Assembly (NCBI GenBank): GCA_963696625.1
Contig: CAVOKZ010000016.1
Span: 1-30,273 of the forward strand
From: JAWVFN01 sp963696625
GTDB lineage: Bacteria > Actinomycetota > Thermoleophilia > Solirubrobacterales > 70-9
Direction of reading: 5' to 3'
Length of the DNA: 30,273 nt
Within the stretch, counting starts at the first letter, position 1, and each line of letters starts with the position of its first letter. This document shows positions 23,046 to 30,273 of this stretch, in pieces. The notes beneath the pieces are model-generated. The model was not told where the DNA came from, did not search any database, and was given only the letters and a program-made list of their open reading frames with translations. Position numbers and translations under genes: made by a program.

Positions 23046-24825
23046 TTACTGCTTGGTCTTGTCACGGCCGGGCCCGCCGATCAGCTTGTCCTTGCCCGGC
23101 GCGCCGCGCAGCCTGTCCCTGCCCTCTTGGCCGAAGAGCTTGTCCTTGCCGCGCCCGCCGCGGAGCCTGTCATTCCCTTTGCCGCCACAGAGCAGGTCGT
23201 TGCCACGCCGGCCGGAGATCCTGTCGTTGCCGCCGAGCCCGAGGAGGATGTCGGCGCGCCGGGTCCCCACCAGCCGGTCTGCCGCCTGGGTACCGATCGC
23301 CGTCGCCGGGCGACCGCCGCAGGTCAGGTTCACGGCTAGCAGACCGGCGCCGAAGACGTTGTCCTTGCCGGTCGCGCCCTGCTCGATGCCGGCGGCGGAG
23401 GTCTCGAGCGCCGCCCGCAGCCCGGATGGGCCGGCGCCGAGGACCTGCATGTAGAGGGCGACGGCGCCCGCGACTGCGGCGCGGTCGCCGAGGTCCCGCT
23501 CAACCCGGCGACGCAGTCGCTGCCCGCCGCTTCGAGACTGGTGGAGACGGGGGTCAGCGCCGAAATATCGGGCTTGACCAGCCCCCCGATCGACGGGCCC
23601 AGCGAGCTGTATGGCTGGACCTGACCCGTCGAGGCGCAAACCGCGCCCGAGGAGAAGACCTGGGGTGCGCCGCCGAGGTCGTTGAGGCTCGTGGCCGCGA
23701 CCGGGTGCTGGATCGAGAAGGTCTCGGGAACGAACATGTCGACCCGCGGGCTGCCACCGCTGAAGCGACGCACCTCCACGCGGAAGACCGCCGTAGAACC
23801 GGGGTTCGGGTAGCAGGCGAACTCGGTCGGCGGCTGAGAGCCGGACTGGGTGATGGTGCCCGAGGCGACAACGCTGGAGTCGCTCACACGGACGATGTAG
23901 AGGTTGAGATCAGTGCTCGTGACGGGCCACGAGTCCCACTTCAGGTAGGCGCACTGTTTGTCACCGGCGGCGATCGTGAAGTCGTTGCCCTCATCAGAGC
24001 CCGACCAATTGAGATACCCGTCGGCGTCAGGGTCCGAGAACCCTCCACCCCAATGGCTGCGTGCGTAGTTGCCTGCTGAGTTGACCCAGAGAATTCCCGC
24101 GGATTGCGCGTCGGCGACGACGGCGTCGGGCGTCCCGGGACCACCGGAGCCGTCACCGCGGCTCGTGTTGAAGACTCCGACCGAGCGGCTGATGATGCTG
24201 ATCCCGTTGGTCTTCGCGTATTGGACGGCGTTCTGCAGGTCGGCGAAGCTGTTGGTGCACGCCAGCGTGAGCCGGGCGTTCGGCGCCATCTCGTGCACGA
24301 CCTCGGCCACCTGGGTGCCATGTGTGCTGAGGGCGGTGAAGCTCGGGCAGAGATCCACGATTCCCAGTGCTGCCGGGAGGTCGCCACTCGCCTGGCTGGA
24401 CGTGTAGCCACCGAAACCGACGTCGAGGATCATCACCTTGACCCCGGCGCCGGTGATTCCGGCGGCCTGCGCGGTACGCGCCTCGGTCCGCACCACCTCC
24501 TGGCGGTGACCACCTCGGGCACACCCGGATCGGCGGCGCGGACGTATCGGACGGCCGGGTCGGCCTCGATTGCCGACAGCGCCTCCGCTGGAACCCGGGC
24601 CTCGATCGAGGCCGGCGCGATGCCGCTCACGTGGGCGCCGAGGCGCTTGAGACGGGTTACCTCGCCGCGGGTCTGCCCGGGCTTCGTCATCAGCTCGATA
24701 AGGAGCCTGCCGTTGTGCGGCTTGGTCCACTGCTCGGGGAACTCCGCCGAGGCATGCGCGATCCCCGCGGTCGCCGTGAGCGCCGCGAATGCCATTCCTG
24801 CGATGTTCATCACCCGGCCCCTCAC
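23046..24825 (-). pseudogene. Subtilisin-like S8 protease with RTX-like tail, interrupted by two frameshifts
   Basis: Read across three frames, this is one secreted protease of about 590 residues. The start is GTG 24825 with a signal peptide (MNIAGMAFAALTATAGIAHA) and an inhibitor-like propeptide to about 24515. The catalytic domain has Asp in VKVMILDVGFGGY, His in STHGTQVAEVVHEMAP, the oxyanion Asn in WVNSAGNYA and Ser in GLSGTSATAP. The C-terminus has about eight nonapeptide RTX-like repeats of GGxGxDxLx type. Frame changes near 24501-24504 and near 23475-23476 (right after the catalytic GTSATAP) are each explained by one missing base. All conserved parts survive, so either recent inactivation or assembly error is possible. 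It is convergent with the glycosidase-like gene. Confidence 0.8.
23061..23285 (-). repeat. RTX-like nonapeptide repeats in the protease C-terminus
   Basis: About eight successive 9-residue units in one frame, for example GGKGNDRLR, GGRGKDKLF and GAPGKDKLI. The Asp at position 6 is kept in nearly all units, but positions around it are rich in Lys/Arg, unlike the acidic RTX repeats of classical haemolysins. Confidence 0.75.
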
Positions 24826-24832
24826 TGCGAAG

Positions 24833-24838
24833 AAGATA
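24833..24838 (-). promoter_or_regulatory. Candidate leaderless -10 box of the S8 protease
   Basis: TATCTT on the minus strand, 7 bases before GTG 24825 and 10 bases after the isochorismate synthase stop. Confidence 0.4.
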
Positions 24839-24847
24839 CGCAGTCGG

Positions 24848-26251
24848 TTAGGCGCTGACCAGCGGCAGCATCGCGCCGAGCTTGAGCTCGGTCTCGGCGA
24901 GCTCGGCCGCGGGCTCGGAGTCGGCGACGATCCCGGCACCGGCGTAGAGGTGGGCGGTGCGGTCGCGGAGCAGGCCCGAGCGCAGGGCGACGCAGAACTC
25001 GCCGTCCTCGGCCGAGTCGACCCAGCCGACCGGGCCCGCGTACCAGCCGCGGTCGATGCCCTCGAGCTCGGCGATCGCCGCCGCGGCGGCGGCGGACGGC
25101 TCGCCGCCGACGGCCGGGGTCGGGTGCAGCAGGCCGGCGAGCTCGACCGCGCCGTGCGATTCGGCGAGCTGGCCTCGGATCGCCGTGGCCAGGTGCTGCA
25201 CGTTGGCGACCTTGATCAGCTCCGGCTCGGGGGCGGTCTCGACCCAGACCGAGAGCCGCCCGAGGCCGCGCTTGATCCGCTCGACCACGATCCGGTGCTC
25301 CTCACGGTTCTTGGGGCTGTGAAGGAGGCGCTCGCCGAGGTGGTCGTCGACGGCGGGGTCGGCGCTGCGGCCTGTGGTGCCCGCGAGCGCGACTGTCGCC
25401 GCGCCCGCCCCCGCGCGGCGCACGAGCAGCTCGGGGCTCGCCCCGATGAACGCCGCCTCGGGGCTGCCGCAGCAGAAGCAGAAGCACGACGGGAACAGGT
25501 CGCGCAGGGCGCCGAAGACCGCACCCGGATCGTGGGCGGCGGGGGCCTCGACGCGGATCTCACGAGCGAGGACGACCTTGCGCATCTCGCCGGCGGCGAT
25601 CCGCTCGACCCCCTTGGCGACGAGGTCCTCGTAGTGGCCGGGAGAATGCTGGGCGCCGATCTCGATCTCGCCGGTCTGATGCGGATCGGCCGGCCCGATC
25701 GAGAGAGTGGTCTCCCGCAGCGAGGTGAGCCGCGCCTCGAGCGCGGCGAGCGACGCGTCGCGCTCGTCCTCGGAGGCAAAGACGAGATTGGCGCTGAGGT
25801 GGCAGCGCCCGCCGATGCGCAGGACCGAGATCTCGGGCAGAACGAGCAGCGCCGGGGGCAGCGACGACCACTGGGGCTCGCCGCCGCCGTCGGGGTCGAA
25901 GGCGAAGCCACCGGTCAGGACCGGACCGGATGCGGGGGGCGCGGCATCGGGGATCTCGATCGCCGCACGGCCCAGCAGTGTGCGCCAGCGCTCGCCGAGA
26001 TCGGAGAAGCGGTCTTCGCCGCGCGAAACCAGCTCGTGGGCCGTCCCGAGCGCGCCGAGCGCCAATCCGTCGCGATCCGGATGCTCCCAGCAGAACCAGC
26101 GGTCATCGGCTCGGCGCGAGGCGAACACGAGCGCCGCGGGATCGGCGGGATCGATCTCAACGGTGGCGCTGGCGAGCGCCGGCCCCCGCGACCTGTCGAC
26201 CTCGCCGGCGACGCGCTCGAGCTGCGGCAGCAGCTCTGTCGCCGTGGTCAT
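24848..26251 (-). CDS. menF: Isochorismate synthase
   Basis: A 467-residue chorismate-utilising enzyme that makes isochorismate for MenD. The C-terminal catalytic domain starts near HYEDLVAKGVERIAAGEMRK (the KVVLAREI segment carries the family lysine), followed by FIGASPELLVRR, ALAGTTGRS, LLHSPKNREEHRIVVERIK, the LIKVANVQHLATAIRGQL core, LLHPTPAVGGEPSAAA and the Mg-binding end GWYAGPVGWVDSAEDGEFCV. There is no PIKGT-type anthranilate synthase motif. Context favours menaquinone over siderophore synthesis because menD, menC, menE, menB and menA are all nearby. The ATG overlaps the ilvN TGA as ATGA, so it is translationally coupled to the ilvBN genes. Confidence 0.9.
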   Translation of the reverse strand: MTTATELLPQLERVAGEVDRSRGPALASATVEIDPADPAALVFASRRADDRWFCWEHPDRDGLALGALGTAHELVSRGEDRFSDLGERWRTLLGRAAIEIPDAAPPASGPVLTGGFAFDPDGGGEPQWSSLPPALLVLPEISVLRIGGRCHLSANLVFASEDERDASLAALEARLTSLRETTLSIGPADPHQTGEIEIGAQHSPGHYEDLVAKGVERIAAGEMRKVVLAREIRVEAPAAHDPGAVFGALRDLFPSCFCFCCGSPEAAFIGASPELLVRRAGAGAATVALAGTTGRSADPAVDDHLGERLLHSPKNREEHRIVVERIKRGLGRLSVWVETAPEPELIKVANVQHLATAIRGQLAESHGAVELAGLLHPTPAVGGEPSAAAAAAIAELEGIDRGWYAGPVGWVDSAEDGEFCVALRSGLLRDRTAHLYAGAGIVADSEPAAELAETELKLGAMLPLVSA

Positions 26252-26802
26252 GCGTCCGGCTTGGAGCGCTGGATCGCGATCTCGCCGGTGCGGACCATCT
26301 CGATCAGCCCGTGCGGGCGGATCATCTTCTCGAAGGCCTCGATCTTGTCGGCCGAGCCGGTGACCTCGATCGTCAGCTGGCGGCGGGCGACGTCGACGAT
26401 CTTGGCCCGGAAGATCTCGGCGAACTGCATGATCTCGGCGCGGCTCTCGACCGGCGCCTGGACCTTGAACAGCGCCATCTCGCGGGCGATGGTCTCGCCC
26501 GGCTCCATGTCGCGGATCTTGATCACGTTGACGAGCTTGTGGAGCTGTTTCGTGACCTGGTCGATCGGGTGGACCGCGCCGTCGAGAGTCAGCGTGATGC
26601 GCGCGATCTCCGGGTCATCGGTCGGGCCGACCGCGAGGGTGTCGATGTTGAAGCCGCGGCGGCTGAAGAGGCCGGCGATGCGGGCGAGCACGCCGGGGCG
26701 GTTCTCGACCATTATCGAGAGCACGTGCTTGCGGCCGGTGAGCCGGCGCGCGGATGCCTCGAGATCCTCGAGCTTGATCAGGTTGGGGGTGCCGGCTTCC
26801 AT
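26248..26802 (-). CDS. ilvN: Acetolactate synthase small (regulatory) subunit
   Basis: 184 residues. The N-terminal ACT domain begins at KHVLSIMVENRPGVLARIAG and has the SRRGFNIDTLAVGPTDDPEI motif, with the loop that binds valine in homologues. The C-terminal domain includes MALFKVQAPVESRAEIM and RRQLTIEVTGSADKIEAFE. It activates and confers feedback control on IlvB. The length is that of the long IlvN/IlvH type, and it is named ilvN for lack of a paralogue here. The start is ATG 26802, 5 bases after the ilvB TAG. The stop overlaps the isochorismate synthase start. Confidence 0.95.
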   Translation of the reverse strand: MEAGTPNLIKLEDLEASARRLTGRKHVLSIMVENRPGVLARIAGLFSRRGFNIDTLAVGPTDDPEIARITLTLDGAVHPIDQVTKQLHKLVNVIKIRDMEPGETIAREMALFKVQAPVESRAEIMQFAEIFRAKIVDVARRQLTIEVTGSADKIEAFEKMIRPHGLIEMVRTGEIAIQRSKPDA

Positions 26803-26807
26803 TAGAT

Positions 26808-28487
26808 CTAGCCCACCATGTCCCTTGCGGCCTCGCCCGGGGCGATCATCGGGTAGCAGTTCTCGTCCTGGCTGACGCGCACGTCGAGCAGCACCGGGCC
26901 GTCGGTCGCGAGCGCCTCGCGCATCGCACCCTCGACTTCGGCCTTGTCCTCGACCCGCATTCCGGGGGCCCCAAAAGCCTCGGCGAGTTTGACCCAGTCG
27001 GGGCTCGGCCCCATCTCGACCGCCGAATAGTGCTTGTCCCAGAACAGCTCCTGCCACTGGCGAACCATGCCGAAGTAGCCGTTGTTCATAAGGAAGACCT
27101 TGACCGGGATCTCGTGGCGCACCGCAGTCGCCAGCTCCTGGCAGGTCATGATCAGGCTGCCGTCGCCGGCGAGGCAGACGACCTCGCGGTCGGGCACCGC
27201 GACCTTGGCGCCGATCGCCGAAGGCAGGCCGAAGCCCATCGTGCCGAGGCCGCCGGAGTTGATCCAGCGCCGGGGCTCGGGGAAGTCGTAGTACTGGGCG
27301 CACCACATCTGGTGCTGGCCGACGTCGGAGGTGACGATCGCCTCGCCGCCGGTGGCGGCGTACATCGCCTGGATCATCTGCTGGGGCTTGATCTCGGAGT
27401 CGCTCGCGGGCTCGTAGGTCAGCGGGTACTCCTTCTGCCAGGCGGCGATCCGCTTCCACCAGTCCTCGAGGCGGCTCGAGTCGGGCTGCAGCGCCCGGTA
27501 CTCCTCGGTCAGCTTCGGCAGGATCAGCTTCGCGTCGCCGACGATCGGGATGTGGGCAGGCACGTTCTTGGAGATCTCGGCCGGGTCGACGTCGATGTGG
27601 ACGAACTTCGCCCGGGGAGCGAACTCCGAGAGCTTGCCGGTGATGCGGTCGTCGAAGCGGGCGCCCACGCAGACGATCAGGTCGGCCTCGTCCATCGCGT
27701 AGTTGGCGGTGCGGGTGCCGTGCATGCCGAGCATCCCCAGCCACTGGTCGTGCGGCGCGGGGAACGACCCCAGGCCCATCAGCGTGTTGGTGACCGGCAG
27801 CTTGTCGGTCGCGCAGAAGGCGCGCAGCTCCTCGGCGGCGTTGGCGTTGACGACCCCGCCGCCGGCGTAGATCACCGGGCGTTTGGCGTTGGCGATCGCC
27901 TTGGCGGCGATGCGGATCTGCTTGATGTTGCCCTCGGTCGAGGGCTTGTAGCCCGGCAGGTTGGGGATGCCGGTCTGGTCGGAGTACTCGATGTCGGCCC
28001 GCGAGAGGTCCTGGGGGATGTCGATCAGGACGGGCCCCGGGCGCCCGGTCGAGGCGATGTAGAACGCCGCGTGCACGTACTCGGGGATGTAGCGAGGGTC
28101 CTGGACCATGAAGCTGTGCTTGACGATCGGCATCGTGATGCCGTTGACGTCGGCCTCCTGGAAGCCGTCGGTGCCGATCAGGTCGGTGCGGACCTGGCCG
28201 GTGACGAACACGGTCGGGACCGAATCCATCATCGCGTCGGCGATCGGCGTGATCAGGTTGGTCGCGCCGGGGCCCGAGGTCGCGAAGGCGACGCCGACGC
28301 GGCCCGAGGCCTTGGCGTAGCCCTCGGCCGCGTGCCCTGCTCCCTGCTCGTGGCGGGCCTGGATGTGGTCGATCTCGGCGCCGTGGACGGCGTCGTAGAT
28401 CGGCAGGTTGGCGCCCCCGGGGATCCCGAAGATGTGCTCGACGCCCTCGTTCCTGAGGGCCTCCATAAGTGCGTCTGCGGCGCGCAT
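26808..28487 (-). CDS. ilvB: Acetolactate synthase large (catalytic) subunit
   Basis: A 559-residue thiamine diphosphate enzyme that forms acetolactate or acetohydroxybutyrate. The N-terminal domain has GVEHIFGIPGGANLPIYDA and the catalytic Glu in ARHEQGAGHAAEGYAKASG, then GVAFATSGPGATNLITPIAD. The middle FAD/regulatory domain follows, and the C-terminal ThDP motif is CLAGDGSLIMTCQELATAV with LMNNGYFGMVRQWQELF. ATG 28487 gives the usual N-terminus (MRAADALMEALRNEGVEHIF); the open frame runs on to 28610 but would extend across a divergent promoter and into the neighbouring gene. No leader peptide is seen before ilvB, in contrast to leuA. Confidence 0.96.
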   Translation of the reverse strand: MRAADALMEALRNEGVEHIFGIPGGANLPIYDAVHGAEIDHIQARHEQGAGHAAEGYAKASGRVGVAFATSGPGATNLITPIADAMMDSVPTVFVTGQVRTDLIGTDGFQEADVNGITMPIVKHSFMVQDPRYIPEYVHAAFYIASTGRPGPVLIDIPQDLSRADIEYSDQTGIPNLPGYKPSTEGNIKQIRIAAKAIANAKRPVIYAGGGVVNANAAEELRAFCATDKLPVTNTLMGLGSFPAPHDQWLGMLGMHGTRTANYAMDEADLIVCVGARFDDRITGKLSEFAPRAKFVHIDVDPAEISKNVPAHIPIVGDAKLILPKLTEEYRALQPDSSRLEDWWKRIAAWQKEYPLTYEPASDSEIKPQQMIQAMYAATGGEAIVTSDVGQHQMWCAQYYDFPEPRRWINSGGLGTMGFGLPSAIGAKVAVPDREVVCLAGDGSLIMTCQELATAVRHEIPVKVFLMNNGYFGMVRQWQELFWDKHYSAVEMGPSPDWVKLAEAFGAPGMRVEDKAEVEGAMREALATDGPVLLDVRVSQDENCYPMIAPGEAARDMVG

Positions 28488-28493
28488 GAATTC

Positions 28494-28529
28494 ATCGTAG
28501 CGAGCGGATTGAGGCTGCCTGGATAGCCT
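28494..28529. promoter_or_regulatory. Divergent leaderless promoters of ilvB and the glycosyltransferase
   Basis: TACGAT on the minus strand (28494-28499) lies 6 bases before the ilvB ATG. TAGCCT on the plus strand (28524-28529) lies 7 bases before GTG 28537. Only 24 bases separate the two hexamers, so the polymerases would compete. GAATTC between TACGAT and the ilvB ATG is incidental. Confidence 0.5.
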
Positions 28530-28536
28530 CCCGCGC

Positions 28537-29934
28537 GTGAACGAGCGGCTGCGCACCCTGCCGGACCGCCATGGAGGGCGCTGGGTGCTCGTCGTCCTCG
28601 CCGCGATCATCGCGCTGGGCGTCGGCCTGCGCGTCTATTACGCGCTCGAGAAGGAAGACGGGACCCAGGACGATTCGATCCGCTACTACTTCATCGCCCA
28701 GGCGCTCTACAACGACCACAGCTTCGACGCGCCCGAGGTTCAGAACGACGACGCGTATCACCCGGGCTCGCCGATCTTCCACGCCGCGGTCTGGGCGCTG
28801 ACCGGCGGCGTCAATCCCAAGGCGAGCCGTGTGGTCGCGGCGCTGCTCAGCTCGCTGATGATCCTCTTCACCTACCTGCTCGCCAGGCGCCTGGCCTGGT
28901 CCGGGGGTGACCGGGGGCGGGGTCCCCCCCTTCCCGCCACGATCGCCGGCCTGCTCGCGGCGTTTCTGATCGCGATCAACCCCTCGTCGATCGACTACTA
29001 CCGCTCGCTGATGAACGAGCCCCTGGCGTCGATCACGCTGATCGCCGCGGTGCTCGCCTTCCTCTGGGCAGACGGGCCGCCGGGCGGGCCGCGCCTGCAC
29101 GCGACGCCGTGGCGCTGGGCGCTGCCCGGCTTCCTGATCGGCGTCACGGTCATGTTCCGGCCGGAGGCGATCTCGTTCGGGATCGTGCTCGCGGTGATCG
29201 CCGGAGTCCGCATATACCGGGCCCGCGATTACAAGTTCGGGCTCGAGGCCGCCGGCGCCCTGCTGCTGGCGATGGCCGTCGCGCTGATCCCGTGGACGGT
29301 GCGCAATGCGGTCACCCTGCACGAGGTGACCCCGGTCGGCGAGGGCGGCGGCAACGCACTCTTCATCGGCACCTGGCTTCCCGGCGACGGCGACCACTTC
29401 GAGATGTTCGACCGCCGCGAGCAGCTGATGGACGAGTACCGCGTGCCGCAGGAGGAACGCAATCTGCTGCCGCCCGGCTACGTCCTCGGCGACGTGCTGC
29501 GTCTGGTCGCCGCCCAGGCCCACCCCGGGCTCGAGCAGGACAAGGCGCTGGCGAAGCTGGGGAGGGAGCAGCTCAAGGACGACATCGAGCACCACACCGC
29601 CGAGTACGGCGGGGTTCTGGCGCAGAAGTTCTGGAACATGTGGGGCCAGGGCGCGGCGGCGAAGAGCCACCAGGGCGGCCCCGGGGCCTTCGGCGACTGG
29701 CTGCACCGCCTCGTCGCGCTGCTCGGCCTGATCGGCCTCGTGCTGCTCGCCGTGCGGCGGCGGTGGGAGGCCTGGCCGGTCGGGTCGGTGATCGTCGTCG
29801 CCACGGCGATCGCGATGCTGACCCTGGCGCCGCCGAGGCGCGCCGTCGACCTGCTGCCGCTGGTCTCGGCCCTGGCCGCCTACGCGGTCATCGCCGCCGG
29901 GACGGCCCTGCGCGCTAAGAACCTATCTCTGTAG
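28537..29934 (+). CDS. Membrane glycosyltransferase, GT39/ArnT-PMT-like (GT-C fold)
   Basis: 465 residues. The first helix (VLVVLAAIIALGVGLRVYYA) is followed by the short acidic loop EKEDGTQDDSIRYYFIAQAL, where GT-C enzymes keep their catalytic Asp. A YHPGSPIFHAAVWAL segment is followed by about eight more helices (SRVVAALLSSLMILFTYLLARR, LPGFLIGVTVMFRPEAISFG, and the final LLPLVSALAAYAVIAAG). RPEA and the RNAVTLHEVTPVGEGGGNALFIG region are family features. A glycine/arginine-rich low-complexity insert (SGGDRGRGPPLP) lies in a loop at about residue 127. The start is GTG 28537 (leaderless). The stop lies right at the left edge of an IS5-type element. The donor is probably polyprenyl-phosphate-linked; the acceptor is unknown. 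Confidence 0.75.
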   Translation: MNERLRTLPDRHGGRWVLVVLAAIIALGVGLRVYYALEKEDGTQDDSIRYYFIAQALYNDHSFDAPEVQNDDAYHPGSPIFHAAVWALTGGVNPKASRVVAALLSSLMILFTYLLARRLAWSGGDRGRGPPLPATIAGLLAAFLIAINPSSIDYYRSLMNEPLASITLIAAVLAFLWADGPPGGPRLHATPWRWALPGFLIGVTVMFRPEAISFGIVLAVIAGVRIYRARDYKFGLEAAGALLLAMAVALIPWTVRNAVTLHEVTPVGEGGGNALFIGTWLPGDGDHFEMFDRREQLMDEYRVPQEERNLLPPGYVLGDVLRLVAAQAHPGLEQDKALAKLGREQLKDDIEHHTAEYGGVLAQKFWNMWGQGAAAKSHQGGPGAFGDWLHRLVALLGLIGLVLLAVRRRWEAWPVGSVIVVATAIAMLTLAPPRRAVDLLPLVSALAAYAVIAAGTALRAKNLSL

Positions 29935-30273
29935 AGGAATTCCTCCCCCTGCATCGAAACCTGCAGCAACCCGTTGAACAATCACCGAGGAGGCTGCCGA
30001 TGGGACTGGTCAACCGCGATGACGGATGGAGGGTTCCCGACTGGCTCTGGGAGCGGATCGAGCCGCTGCTGCCCGCCAGGCCCGAGCACCCGCTGGGCTG
30101 CCACAACCCCCGGGTCCCCGATCGCAACGCGATGGACGCGATCCTGCTGGTCCTGCGGACCGGCATGCAGTGGAACGCTCTGAACGCAACCGGGATCTGC
30201 CACTCCTCCTCGGCTCACCGGCGCTTTCAGGAGTGGGCCCGCGCCGGCGTCTTTGAGGAGTTCTGGCGCCGGG
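29935..30273 (+). mobile_element. IS5-family insertion sequence, left part (continues past the window)
   Basis: It begins at or just after the glycosyltransferase stop, with GAGGAATTCCTC (a palindrome) followed by a C-rich stretch that may be the left terminal repeat. The exact edge cannot be set without the right end. It carries the transposase start at 30001. Confidence 0.6.
30001..30273 (+). CDS. IS5-family transposase, N-terminal 91 residues
   Basis: An open-ended frame with no stop before the window edge. It begins MGLVNRDDGWRVPDWLWERI and has the DUF4096-type N-terminal region: IEPLLPARP, then RVPDRNAMDAILLVLRTGMQ, WNALNATGICHSSSAHRRFQ and EWARAGVFEEFW. This is the DNA-binding part of IS5-type DDE transposases. 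The catalytic residues lie beyond the window. The ATG has a GAGGAGG ribosome site about 6 bases upstream. It shares no similarity with the transposase at 12992-14386. Confidence 0.88.

Noticed and set aside
24104..26875. A 923-codon open frame on the plus strand opposite the protease, isochorismate synthase and ilvN
   Set aside because: It is antisense to conserved genes, has no recognisable domain and no ribosome site or promoter; a GC-driven shadow frame.
28488..28610. N-terminal extension of IlvB from the upstream in-frame start
   Set aside because: The extra residues are Arg/Ser-rich without homology and would cover the divergent promoter and the start of the glycosyltransferase gene.

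Overview
The window is GC-rich, densely packed bacterial chromosome and looks like an actinobacterium of the Thermoleophilia/Solirubrobacterales type. This placement is inferred from four things: very high GC, many GTG starts with 4-base GTGA/ATGA overlaps, TANNNT -10 boxes 6-10 bases upstream of start codons (leaderless transcription), and a secreted protein made of decapeptide repeats. No rRNA, tRNA or CRISPR array was seen.

Layout. 1-3765 (minus) is a leucine operon: an HTH-cupin regulator, leuC, leuD, a trans-aconitate-methyltransferase-like gene, then leuB, which runs off the left edge. 3811-5515 (plus) is a divergent two-gene ABC-2 exporter. 5524-7271 (minus) is leuA with a leader that encodes a 19-residue, leucine-rich peptide. 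7289-8333 (minus) is a quinone oxidoreductase. 8346-8686 holds three GGGGTCAGACCC palindromes, a broken alkyltransferase-like ORF and divergent overlapping promoters. 8686-9159 is the secreted repeat protein. 9163-11892 (minus) is serC-serA. 11951-12884 (plus) is a duplicated DUF4389 membrane protein and half a cupin. 12882-14492 is a complete insertion sequence. 14490-16775 (minus) is menE-ilvC. 16818-16965 is a 4 x 37-bp tandem repeat. 16959-23039 (plus) is menB-menA-menC-menD and a secreted glycosidase-like protein. 23046-24838 (minus) is a subtilisin with an RTX-like tail and two frameshifts. 24848-28499 (minus) is ilvB-ilvN-isochorismate synthase. 28524-29934 (plus) is a membrane glycosyltransferase, and an IS5-type element starts at the right edge.

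How the genes work together. The core is biosynthetic: branched-chain amino acids (ilvB, ilvN, ilvC, leuA, leuC, leuD, leuB), serine (serA, serC) and menaquinone (isochorismate synthase, menD, menC, menE, menB, menA). Menaquinone genes are co-oriented with BCAA genes twice (menE with ilvC; isochorismate synthase with ilvBN). The least expected points are the methyltransferase embedded in the leu operon, the leucine-codon leader before leuA, the leaderless promoters (some using the upstream gene's stop codon as part of the -10), and an IS whose target duplication preserved the stop codons of both flanking genes.
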